Shown here piece by piece: positions 43,315 to 51,699 of a stretch of 64,000 bases of DNA. Within the stretch, counting starts at the first letter, position 1. Each line of letters begins with the position of its first letter. Below the pieces are notes generated by a model, which did not search any database, was not told the origin of the DNA, and saw only the letters and a program-made list of their open reading frames with translations. Position numbers and translations under genes: made by a program. Source of the stretch: Zhongshania marina (GTDB lineage: Bacteria; Pseudomonadota; Gammaproteobacteria; Pseudomonadales; Spongiibacteraceae); contig NZ_PQGG01000031.1 in NCBI RefSeq assembly GCF_002915595.1, forward strand, positions 124,001-188,000, written 5' to 3'.

Positions 43315-45207
43315 ATGGCATTTGATTATGGCTCCATTGACTTAGGACTTAGAAACCCATTCAAAATGGAGGGCGCAGTTACCGCTGTTCGCGGTGTGAT
43401 TGTTAGCCTGCTGGGTATTTACCTTTTAATTGATGCCGCTGCGACGGTAAAGGATCAGCCGGTAGCGGGTTGGATTCTCGTGGTGTTTGGCCTAGGTCTT
43501 TTAGCTAGCGGTATTACTAATGCTTCTAAGGGCATTGTCGCCATGATGCGCTTTTTTGTTGGGCGTAATCACCCAACCTCCTTGGCGCATAATTATAGCC
43601 GCTCCGAAACCAGCACCGCTCAGGAGGAGGCGTCTTACGTTGCCTATACCAAGCAGCGTCTGACGGAAATGCTGGTGGGACGCAAAAACTCCACATTTAT
43701 TGAGCCACAGGGTTTTCTCGCGCGTTTTGTACACAGTGTTTTTAGACGTTTAACCTATATGCCGTATCCGGTGCGAAATATGGCACAGCGCTTATGTGGC
43801 GCGTGGGCGCAGACCTTGATTGCGTTGATTGCCTATGCATTTGTCGCCTTTGTTTCACTGGCGGGGTTTGCTGGTGAGGTGGGCGAGTTTATTTTTCCCG
43901 CGTATTCGGTGGCATTTACCGTATATCTCCTGCTGGTGTGGCGGTCAGCGGGACGTGCGATTGGCCGCATGGCCGATACGACGATTCCGACGATGGGCAG
44001 TATGACCTTGGTGAAGGTGGTTGCCGTCGCGATTCTTATGCCAGTTGTTATCGGTTTGGGCGTGAAATTTGTACTAAGTGTTAGTGATTTGACGCTAGCA
44101 GAAATAGATACGTATCTGGCTTATCTTCCGCGGCCATACACAATTTTATACCTGTTAGGTGTATTGCTTGGTGCCGCGGCATCGACGTTTGTGGTAGCCA
44201 TAATGCTGAACAAGCGCCTTAACTATGCAGACCCAAAAGTAGAGGTGTCTGAATTGCGCGAGAACTGGCAGGAGTCGGTACATCCAAATGAAATTTTTAT
44301 TAATTTAGATAATTTGGTGATGGCTAATCGGCGTTACAAGGAAGTGCCAAATCGGGTTTATCAAGAATTAGAGCCTAATTTAAACGAGCAGGTAGAGGGT
44401 AAAGGTAATTTCTTTGGTGAAATGATTCAGGAAATTCAACCAAAATTTAAGGCAATGGATTTAGGTTTTATATTTGAACGCGCGCGGCTGATTAGCTTGG
44501 TGTCGGCCAATGTCTTGTTTGTGATTGCTTCAATTCTTACCTTGGCGCTGGCCTTTAGTGTTGCTGATGCTTATATCTATACAAAAACCTTGGGTGATTT
44601 TGCCCAATTAAATGCAGCTCAGGGGGCTGAGGTCTCTAGTCATATCAGCGCGATTATTCATTTGTTTCTAGTCGGTGTGCTGATTCGCGCGTTTGCAAAA
44701 ATACTTGAGAATTCTGCACATTTATTTTTTGCAGAAATGTTGTTTGAAAGTAATTTAATTTATTTAAAGGTAGAGGGCACTTTTACTGAGTCTAAAATAT
44801 CTACCGGCGCCAGTATTCATGACTCTACCCGTTCGGAAAACACCCTTGTTCGGTCGAGCATAACACCATGGATTATTGTTTGCCGCACAGTGTCTAGCAC
44901 CTTTGCTGCCACTGGGATTCAAAACTTAGAACACCCGCGTTTTATTTTAGAAATGCATAAAAATGACGATGAGCTAAATAGTATTCGCGGCGACGTGATT
45001 AACTTCTTGAAGGATAGAGAATCGATTGCCGCTATTACCAGTCAGCGAGATTTACGCAATGCTTCGCAGATTCATGAGATTAATAAGCAGTCGCGGGCGA
45101 TTGCTACTCATCAGTCTCCTGAAGCCTTGTCGAAAATGGAAGATGATGCAGGTGGTTATCTTCGTCAGCAAGCGGAACGAGATGCGGAGCCAGACCAAAA
45201 TAAGTAG
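43315..45207 (+). CDS. large multi-pass membrane protein of unknown function
   Basis: 630 residues from ATG at 43315, set by GAAGGAAG upstream; the frame is open earlier. I do not recognise the family. Hydrophobic segments at about 18-40, 48-70, 160-183, 188-208, 226-248, 268-290, 392-418 and 445-465; between 290 and 390 is a charged region with 'NEIFINLDNLVMANRRYKEVPNR'. The C-terminal 150 residues are soluble, polar and end in a Glu/Asp-rich tail. It stands alone, followed by a weak hairpin at 45208-45221. Confidence 0.8.
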   Translation: MAFDYGSIDLGLRNPFKMEGAVTAVRGVIVSLLGIYLLIDAAATVKDQPVAGWILVVFGLGLLASGITNASKGIVAMMRFFVGRNHPTSLAHNYSRSETSTAQEEASYVAYTKQRLTEMLVGRKNSTFIEPQGFLARFVHSVFRRLTYMPYPVRNMAQRLCGAWAQTLIALIAYAFVAFVSLAGFAGEVGEFIFPAYSVAFTVYLLLVWRSAGRAIGRMADTTIPTMGSMTLVKVVAVAILMPVVIGLGVKFVLSVSDLTLAEIDTYLAYLPRPYTILYLLGVLLGAAASTFVVAIMLNKRLNYADPKVEVSELRENWQESVHPNEIFINLDNLVMANRRYKEVPNRVYQELEPNLNEQVEGKGNFFGEMIQEIQPKFKAMDLGFIFERARLISLVSANVLFVIASILTLALAFSVADAYIYTKTLGDFAQLNAAQGAEVSSHISAIIHLFLVGVLIRAFAKILENSAHLFFAEMLFESNLIYLKVEGTFTESKISTGASIHDSTRSENTLVRSSITPWIIVCRTVSSTFAATGIQNLEHPRFILEMHKNDDELNSIRGDVINFLKDRESIAAITSQRDLRNASQIHEINKQSRAIATHQSPEALSKMEDDAGGYLRQQAERDAEPDQNK

Positions 45208-45221
45208 CCAGTAGATACTGG
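45208..45221 (+). terminator. weak terminator after the membrane protein gene
   Basis: CCAGT/ACTGG, 5-bp stem with a 4-base loop, then TGTATTTT. It begins right at the stop codon. Confidence 0.4.
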
Positions 45222-45246
45222 TGTATTTTAACGCGGCGTTTGGAGC

Positions 45247-45726
45247 TTATGTTTTTACCTTCGCCGCAGTAGTAAATTCGGTTTCTACGTGAGTTTTAGC
45301 TATGCCGCGCTCGTCATGATGATTGCCGAGCGCAGTCTGGGGTTTGTGCGCCGCCACTTCGCATAATAGCCGGCAGACAATAATGGTGAGTACCGCCCCC
45401 ATCGAACTCAAAAACCACGCCAATGCCGCGCACTCCCTAAGCGGGTATATCGCCAATAAGGCCTCTAATTTGTAAGCAAAAATCACGGCTACCGGCGGTG
45501 CCAATAGGGCCGAGCACAGTACGCTATAAAATCCTTTGTGGTAATGGTATTGGTTTAAATACAGTTGATGCAGGGTATAAATCAGTACTGCGCCGACGGC
45601 ACTAAGCAATAGCGCGCAAACCATAGGCGTAAGTGCGAGTAAGGCCTCTGTTGGCAGCCAGATCCACAATGAGAAGCTAGTTAAAAACCAAATTGGCAGG
45701 CCGAACTTAGATAGCGTGAGTAACAC
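45247..45726 (-). CDS. four-helix membrane protein of unknown function
   Basis: 159 residues from GTG at 45726 with GAGG upstream. Hydrophobic segments at about 5-24, 29-55, 64-95 and 98-124; the last 35 residues are soluble and His-rich. No family recognised. Lies downstream of the TonB receptor gene on the same strand, after its likely terminator. Confidence 0.65.
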   Translation of the reverse strand: MLLTLSKFGLPIWFLTSFSLWIWLPTEALLALTPMVCALLLSAVGAVLIYTLHQLYLNQYHYHKGFYSVLCSALLAPPVAVIFAYKLEALLAIYPLRECAALAWFLSSMGAVLTIIVCRLLCEVAAHKPQTALGNHHDERGIAKTHVETEFTTAAKVKT

Positions 45727-45821
45727 GTATAACCTCTATATTGGAAAAATGGTTCCAGATAGAGCTATTACGCAGAATCACGCCAGCTTGATGAGAAATT
45801 GTTTAGTATCTGTTGAAAAGC

Positions 45822-45859
45822 GCCCGCTTAGCGTTTGGCTAGAAAATTTATAAGCGGGC
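45822..45859 (-). terminator. probable terminator of the TonB receptor gene
   Basis: GCCCGCTTA (45822-45830) and TAAGCGGGC (45851-45859), perfect 9-bp arms with a 20-base loop just after the minus-strand stop at 45866, followed by CGCTTTTC. Confidence 0.5.
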
Positions 45860-45865
45860 TATAAC

Positions 45866-48310
45866 TTAAAATTTAAACTGAATTTCTGCCCCGTAGGTGC
45901 GAGGTTGGCCGGCCAAGTATTGGTCGAAGCCAAAGCCCGCTTGTAGGTTTATGGCGTAGCTATCGTACTCTTCGTCTAAGAGGTTTTTACCCCAAACCGA
46001 AATGCTGTAGCTGCCGTCATTGGCGTACCAGCTTAGCCGACCGTTGTAGAGCCAGTAGGCGTCTTGGCGAATATTTTCGTAGCCGTATTGGTCGTTGTAG
46101 GCGCTAAACCACTGATCGTCTTGGAAGTTGGCATTGGCGTTGACGCTTAAATAGCCGTAGTCGGTAATCAGCAAGTCGTAGTCTGCTGAGAAGCTCACAT
46201 TGAGTTTGGGGGCGGAGATTAATTCATTGCCAGACAAGTCTACGCGGTCGTCTTGATTGGCAATGGTTTCGGTATTGGCCAGAGTCAGCTCGGTATATTC
46301 AGTTTCGAGCACACCGACAGCCGCTTGTAGGGTTAGACGCTCAGTGATGCGCGCCCACAATTCTGCCTCTGCGCCTATAATTTGCGATCCGCCGGCGTTT
46401 TCTAGAAAGTTTGAAATACCCACTACGTTTATGAACTGCTGATTGGTGTAGTCGTACAGGAAAGCGGCGGCGTTTAGACGCACGCTGCCGTCGGCCATAT
46501 CAGCTTTAAAACCCACTTCATAAGCGTCGATAAATTCAGGCGAGGCGTAGGCGGTCTCTAGCGGCCTTGGTTGGTAATAGACACCACCGTTATAGCTGCC
46601 CGCGCGGTAGCCGCGGCTAACGCTGCCGTAGACCATAAAGTCGTCATTGAAGCGGTAATCGAGGCCGATTTTTCCAGTGAATTCTTGTTCCGGCGCGCTG
46701 AGCGCTGGTGCGGAATCGAGAGTATAGGCGCCGTGGGTGTAGCCTGTGTTGACGTAATTAAGCAGCGCCGTTGGGTTGCTGAGCAAATTCTGTAGATCGA
46801 ATACCGTTAGCGGTAAGGTGATCCACGCGTTGTCGACGCCCGTGGTGTTGCCGGGAACGTAGCTACCAAGTGGCAGGCCAGAATTGCTCAGCCGCGAGAT
46901 ATTTAAGTAGCTTAGTCTGCTTTCGTCGCGGGTGTAGCGCAGACCGACATCCATGCCAAAATCTGAGCTGAAATCGAAGCGCATTTGGGTGTAGATGGCG
47001 GCGCTGGTTTTTTTGGTTTCTAGACGCTGGTCGATCATGCCGAAGTCGATCAGATAGGGAAAAATAGGAATATTATCGGGCTTGGCGACGCCCACGCGAA
47101 CATCGGGAATTTGGTCGAAGATATCGTAAATATTCTGCATGTATAAATCTTCGCTGCCGTAATATACACCGGCAATAATATTGAACATGCCATCAAAATT
47201 TGAGGTAAAGCGAATATCTTGACTAAAGCTGACGGAATCTGACGACCACTGTATTTCTAATAGGCCGTTGGGGCTGCCATCGGTGTCGGCCATTTGATAG
47301 TAGTCGGCATCCATATAGGAGCTGACCGAGGTGATGGTGAAGTTGTCGGCATTGTAGTTCATGGTCAGCACGGCAAGGTCGGTATTGGTGATTAGCGCGC
47401 CAATGGCATTCGATTCGGTTTCATGAAAATCGAGATTGCGGCTGCCACGGGAATAACCGGTGTAATCAATAAAGCCGTTGGAGTCGCCCTCTAGCCCGGT
47501 GCCGCGCAAGTCGGTGCGGGCTTCATTGCGCGGTGGCGTGCTAAGGGAGTCATTGCCGGATTTTGTGATTTTTAATACCGCATCGAGTCGCTCGCTGATA
47601 ATCCAATTTAGGCTCAGGCGGGCACCTTGAAAGTCAGTTTGCGCGGCGTTGGCATCTTGGCCGACAACCTCCACATAGCCTTCATCACGCTTCAAACTGC
47701 CGGAAATTCTCGCGGCAAGTACGCCGTCGATTAACACCGCCTCGGTTCCAGCCTCTAGCGATGTTGCCTTATAACTGCCGATGCCGCCTTTTACATAGCT
47801 GCTGGTTTCCCCGTCGAAGGTGGGGGTGCGGGTAATAATATTTATTGCACCGCCGGTGGTGTTTTTACCGTATAGGGTACCCTGCGGGCCACGCAGTACT
47901 TCTAGGCGTTCGATATCAAAAAAGTTTGCGCCGTGGCTATATACCGGACCCAAATAGGCTTCGTCCACGTATACACCTATAGGGCTCGCTTGGTTGGAGC
48001 TGTAATCAGACATGCTGACGCCACGAATCGAAAAAATTGGCTGCACATCGCCATAGGGCCCGCTGACCTGCATATTGGGTACTTGGGCGGATACGTCGTT
48101 GGCGTTTTCAAAACCGAGTTTGTCCAGCATATCGGCGGTGACACCAGTGACGGCGATAGGAATGTCTTGGGCGCTTTCGCTGCGTTTTTGGGCGGTTACC
48201 AGCACCTCCTCTAGGGCGGGTGCTGCAATGGCTTGGGAGGCTGTAAGTAGCGCCAAGCTGCTGAGGGTCGTATTAAGTAACAAGTGACGGGTGAGTTTTG
48301 AAACGGACAC
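45866..48310 (-). CDS. TonB-dependent receptor (OMR type)
   Basis: 814 residues from GTG at 48310 with GAGGAG 7 bp upstream; a TTG at 48337 is in frame but poorer. Signal peptide ends near 'ASQAIAAPA', then 'EEVLVTAQKRSESAQDIPI', a plug with 'VLRGPQGTLYGKNTTGGAINII', and a barrel ending 'YGAEIQFKF' with the terminal Phe needed for outer-membrane assembly. Divergent from the AraC gene across 300 bp, and of the sphingomonad-like class tied to uptake of large hydrophobic or complex substrates. Ligand unknown. Confidence 0.9.
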   Translation of the reverse strand: MSVSKLTRHLLLNTTLSSLALLTASQAIAAPALEEVLVTAQKRSESAQDIPIAVTGVTADMLDKLGFENANDVSAQVPNMQVSGPYGDVQPIFSIRGVSMSDYSSNQASPIGVYVDEAYLGPVYSHGANFFDIERLEVLRGPQGTLYGKNTTGGAINIITRTPTFDGETSSYVKGGIGSYKATSLEAGTEAVLIDGVLAARISGSLKRDEGYVEVVGQDANAAQTDFQGARLSLNWIISERLDAVLKITKSGNDSLSTPPRNEARTDLRGTGLEGDSNGFIDYTGYSRGSRNLDFHETESNAIGALITNTDLAVLTMNYNADNFTITSVSSYMDADYYQMADTDGSPNGLLEIQWSSDSVSFSQDIRFTSNFDGMFNIIAGVYYGSEDLYMQNIYDIFDQIPDVRVGVAKPDNIPIFPYLIDFGMIDQRLETKKTSAAIYTQMRFDFSSDFGMDVGLRYTRDESRLSYLNISRLSNSGLPLGSYVPGNTTGVDNAWITLPLTVFDLQNLLSNPTALLNYVNTGYTHGAYTLDSAPALSAPEQEFTGKIGLDYRFNDDFMVYGSVSRGYRAGSYNGGVYYQPRPLETAYASPEFIDAYEVGFKADMADGSVRLNAAAFLYDYTNQQFINVVGISNFLENAGGSQIIGAEAELWARITERLTLQAAVGVLETEYTELTLANTETIANQDDRVDLSGNELISAPKLNVSFSADYDLLITDYGYLSVNANANFQDDQWFSAYNDQYGYENIRQDAYWLYNGRLSWYANDGSYSISVWGKNLLDEEYDSYAINLQAGFGFDQYLAGQPRTYGAEIQFKF

Positions 48311-48352
48311 AGCTAACTCCTCAAATGACCGACTCAACGACGCTTATAGAGA

Positions 48353-48369
48353 TCTGACGCTATGTCAGA
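48353..48369. promoter_or_regulatory. short palindrome upstream of the TonB receptor gene
   Basis: TCTGAC-GCTAT-GTCAGA: 6-bp arms, 43 bp upstream of the receptor start. Possible operator. Confidence 0.35.
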
Positions 48370-48502
48370 GTGCAAACCTAGGGGCCGCAGGACGATGTTT
48401 TATTATTTAATTCTTATCATAGGACACTGCGACGGATTTGGGTGCCGAGCGCCACAAAGTATTATACGAGTAGCAGTGTAATTGATAAGCTATGTAGATA
48501 TT

Positions 48503-48529
48503 CGGACAAATCTGGCGGCTGACGGACAA
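48503..48529. promoter_or_regulatory. direct CGGACAA repeat, candidate AraC operator A
   Basis: CGGACAA at 48503-48509 and again at 48523-48529, exactly 20 bp apart in the same orientation, as expected for AraC-family half-sites. The second half reads TGACGGACA. It lies 82-108 bp before the AraC gene and about 200 bp from the divergent receptor gene. Confidence 0.6.
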
Positions 48530-48610
48530 TTTCATATGCCGGTGGGGTCTTGATTACGTGTCAATATTGCTTAAGTGAACGGCCTTACCTGCAAGCCAGC
48601 GGGGATAATA

Positions 48611-49636
48611 ATGAAAAGTTGGGATTTTTGTCGCAGTGTTACCAGCGCGCAAATTTTGGTGGCCTTAGGCGTGGAGTACGGCGCGCAAGAGGCAGCCCTG
48701 CTCCGCGATACAGGTTTAGATCAGCAAAGCCTGAATAACCCAGAAACCATTGTCGAGGCGAGTACCGAGATTGCAGTGGTGCGAAATTTACTCCGCGAGC
48801 TACCAACGGTAGATGGCCTAGGTTTATTTGCTGGTGAACGCTACCACCTATCAGCTTACGGCATTTGGGGCTTTGCCTTGGCGAGCAGCCCGACGGCGCG
48901 CAAGGCGGTGGAGTTGTCGCAGACTTACCAAGAGCTCACCTTTGTCTTTTCTGGTTTCACGGTTAAAGAGGAAGGGGATTACGCGCGTTTGGTGTTTAAT
49001 AATTCTGACACCCCTGCAGATATCGCGCTATTTTCAATTGAGCGTGAAATTCATGCGGCCATGCTAATAATGCGCGAATTATTGGGGTCGGCATTGGGGC
49101 CAGAGTGGGTAAGTTTTCAGCACCCGCGACCGGCTCACGCCGCGCTGTACGAAAAATTTTTCCGGGGTAGAGTGGAATTCTCTGCTCCTCAGAATGAGCT
49201 TATATTTCCGCGTGCGCTACTGGACGAGCCAAGGGTGGTGGGCAATACGGCTACCGCGAGTCTGTTAGACAAGCAGTGCTCAGAACTAATAGCCAAACGC
49301 TCTGCGAGAAAAGGCGTTTCCGGTAAGGTGCGGGATATTTTGCTACGCCAACGACCAATGACTATGGAAATGGAATTAGTGGCAGAGGCGCTGTGTATGA
49401 CCTCGCGGACGCTGCGCAGAAAGCTCAGTTCCGAGGGCACTTCTTTCCGGCAATTGGTGGATGAAATCCGCATGACCTTGGCTGAAGAAATGTTAAGCGG
49501 AACACGGCTCAGTGTTGAGCAAATTGCAGAACGACTTTCTTACGCAGACGCCTCCAGTTTTTCGCAGGCTTTTAAACGCATGAGCGGCAAAACACCAGGC
49601 GTATTGCGCAGGCAAGGCCGCAGTCTTAGTGTTTAG
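48611..49636 (+). CDS. AraC-family regulator (Arabinose_bd N-terminal type)
   Basis: 341 residues from ATG at 48611 with GGGGA before it. An N-terminal ligand-type domain ('GLFAGERYHLSAYGIWGFAL') and a C-terminal double helix-turn-helix (about residues 240-335) with 'MEMELVAEALCMTSRTLRRKL' and 'SYADASSFSQAFKRMSGKTP'. Such regulators usually activate a neighbouring catabolic or transport gene. Candidate sites: 48503-48529 and 51345-51371. Confidence 0.9.
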   Translation: MKSWDFCRSVTSAQILVALGVEYGAQEAALLRDTGLDQQSLNNPETIVEASTEIAVVRNLLRELPTVDGLGLFAGERYHLSAYGIWGFALASSPTARKAVELSQTYQELTFVFSGFTVKEEGDYARLVFNNSDTPADIALFSIEREIHAAMLIMRELLGSALGPEWVSFQHPRPAHAALYEKFFRGRVEFSAPQNELIFPRALLDEPRVVGNTATASLLDKQCSELIAKRSARKGVSGKVRDILLRQRPMTMEMELVAEALCMTSRTLRRKLSSEGTSFRQLVDEIRMTLAEEMLSGTRLSVEQIAERLSYADASSFSQAFKRMSGKTPGVLRRQGRSLSV

Positions 49637-49765
49637 ACGATCGCCCTAGGAAGCTGTGGCGGCACTATGTATGCATTATGTGGAAAGCAAATTTAGCGCC
49701 GCCAAATTTACAGCCAATCATAATGACATCGACAGCGCATTTATCTGAAATTGCGATTGCCGAAT

Positions 49766-51259
49766 TCATTTATTTGCAGCGTTAAAAATATAATCAGCGC
49801 TGCTAAATTTCTTATTCCAACGACGAAAGGTAAATGTAAAGCCCGGCCACAGCTGCGTGATTTTTCCGCTGCGGTGCTTATACCAGCTATCACAGCCTGT
49901 TGCCCAAACAGACCCGCCTAAGATTTTTTGCAATTTTTCATTGTATGTTTGTTGTACATCTAACTTCACTTCAACCGTAGCAGCATTCTTTGCATCAGCT
50001 TCTAATAGAATGCGGCTAATGGCTTGAACTTGAGTTTCGATCATATACACCATTGAACTGTGGCCAAGGGTGACGTTGGGGCCAACAATAAAGAAGAAAT
50101 TTGGGAAGCCGTGTACGGTAGCGCCTAGATAGGCTTCTTCGCCGTTCTTCCAAACCTGCGATAGTTGGCGACCATCCCGACCGTAAATCATGCTGGCAAT
50201 GGGATTGTCGGTGGCATAAAATCCTGTTCCGAAAATAATACAATCTAGCTCGTGCTCTACATTGTCATTGGTGACAATGCTGTGTTCCCGTATTTCTTTT
50301 ATACCCTTGGTGACGAGTTCTACATTGGGCTTTTGTAGCGCGGGGTACCAATCGTTAGAGACGAGAATACGCTTGCAGCCTACTGGGAAATTAGGGGTAA
50401 GTTTTGGCCACATAGCGGGATCGGCGACCTGCCGTTGAATATGCCTCACCGCCGAGAAGCGGAATAAATTCATAATTGCAGGGTGCAGGACCATACCTAG
50501 CACCCGAGTCTCATTTTGGCAGTAAATTTTTGCCCTAAGAATTTTACGAGTAATGGGAATGTGTTTGAAAATCCATTTTTCAAAGCGGCTATACGGACGA
50601 TCTCCTCTGGGAATTATCCAATTTGGCGTGCGTTGAAAAATAGAAAGTTTTGCAGGGACCCCGGCAATTTCAGGCACAAACTGAATTGCCGACGCGCCGG
50701 TACCGATCACCGCTACTCGTTTGCCAGCAAGAGGGTAATTATGATCCCAATTTGCGGAGTGAAAATGATGGCCGGCAAAATTTTCTACACCTGCAATATC
50801 GGGTAGTTTGGGTTCAGCCAACCCGCCGTTGCCACTGATGACAAAGCGCGCTCTAAAATCACCGCTGCTGGTATGAATCAGCCAACGTGCACTGCTTTCA
50901 TCAAAGCGAGCTTCCTTCAGGGTATGGTTAAAGCGTATGTATTTTCGTAGCTGCCATTTGTCGGCAACATTTTGTAGATAGGTCTCTAACTCAGGCTGGA
51001 TTGGATATACCCGTGACCATTCCGCATTGGGTGCAAATGAAAAGGAGTACAAATGCGAGGGTACATCACAGGCGGCACCGGGGTAGCGATTATCTCGCCA
51101 TGTACCACCTACATCTTTGGCGCGCTCAATGATGGTGAAATCATTGATGCCCATCTCCAGCAATTTAATCGCCATACCTAAACCGGCAAAGCCGGTACCG
51201 ACGATAAGAATGCTTGTATTGGTGTAAGTTGCTTCGTTAGCGGTATTGGAATTGGCCAT
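49766..51259 (-). CDS. flavin-containing monooxygenase, Baeyer-Villiger type
   Basis: 497 residues. FAD site 'GTGFAGLGMAI' (residues 21-31), BVMO fingerprint 'FAGHHFHSANWD' at 161-172 (FXGXXXHXXXW), NADPH site 'GTGASAIQFVPEIA' near 186. Such enzymes insert oxygen next to ketones or oxidise heteroatoms. Convergent with the AraC gene and preceded by candidate operator B. Native substrate not predictable; a cyclic or steroid-like ketone is inference. Confidence 0.92.
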   Translation of the reverse strand: MANSNTANEATYTNTSILIVGTGFAGLGMAIKLLEMGINDFTIIERAKDVGGTWRDNRYPGAACDVPSHLYSFSFAPNAEWSRVYPIQPELETYLQNVADKWQLRKYIRFNHTLKEARFDESSARWLIHTSSGDFRARFVISGNGGLAEPKLPDIAGVENFAGHHFHSANWDHNYPLAGKRVAVIGTGASAIQFVPEIAGVPAKLSIFQRTPNWIIPRGDRPYSRFEKWIFKHIPITRKILRAKIYCQNETRVLGMVLHPAIMNLFRFSAVRHIQRQVADPAMWPKLTPNFPVGCKRILVSNDWYPALQKPNVELVTKGIKEIREHSIVTNDNVEHELDCIIFGTGFYATDNPIASMIYGRDGRQLSQVWKNGEEAYLGATVHGFPNFFFIVGPNVTLGHSSMVYMIETQVQAISRILLEADAKNAATVEVKLDVQQTYNEKLQKILGGSVWATGCDSWYKHRSGKITQLWPGFTFTFRRWNKKFSSADYIFNAANK

Positions 51260-51699
51260 GTGTTGTTCCTGTTATTTTTGTTAGCGCCAAGTGCATTTAG
51301 TGTAGCAATCATACGGGGAAATGCGCCGAGTTATATGTGGGTGACGGACACTCACTGTAGAATTTCGGACATACTTGGAGGGCTTGAGCGCCGAGGTAAT
51401 TTCATAAATGAGCTAACAACTACAGTTCAATTCATTCTCTGTATTTCTTAATAATTATCATGTTGGCTTAATTTTAATGACAAAAGCGGCGAGATAATAA
51501 GTCAGAGAATATGTTGGAAATAGAATATTTCAGATTTTATATAAGGGCATTTACTTAGAAATTCTGTGTGAATGACACAAAGATTGGCATTTGCAGTATT
51601 TCCTGAACAAGCGTTCAAAACCGTTATTACTGATGCTATAGCCTGTTAAAAATACGCTCAATTGAGTCGTAAAAATAACAACGGGAAAAGAGATACGTT
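51260..51699. other. divergent intergenic region, monooxygenase / TonB receptor 2
   Basis: 440 bp. Holds the CGGACA direct repeat at 51345-51371 and is AT-rich from about 51400 to 51660. No RNA gene seen. Confidence 0.5.
51345..51371. promoter_or_regulatory. direct CGGACA repeat, candidate AraC operator B
   Basis: CGGACA at 51345-51350 (in TGACGGACA, identical to a half of operator A) and at 51366-51371, 21 bp apart in the same orientation, 86-112 bp upstream of the monooxygenase ATG. Confidence 0.6.

Noticed and set aside
48304-48309. Third CGGACA at the start of the TonB receptor gene
   Set aside because: Single half-site lacking a partner at 20-21 bp and lying in coding sequence; expected by chance.
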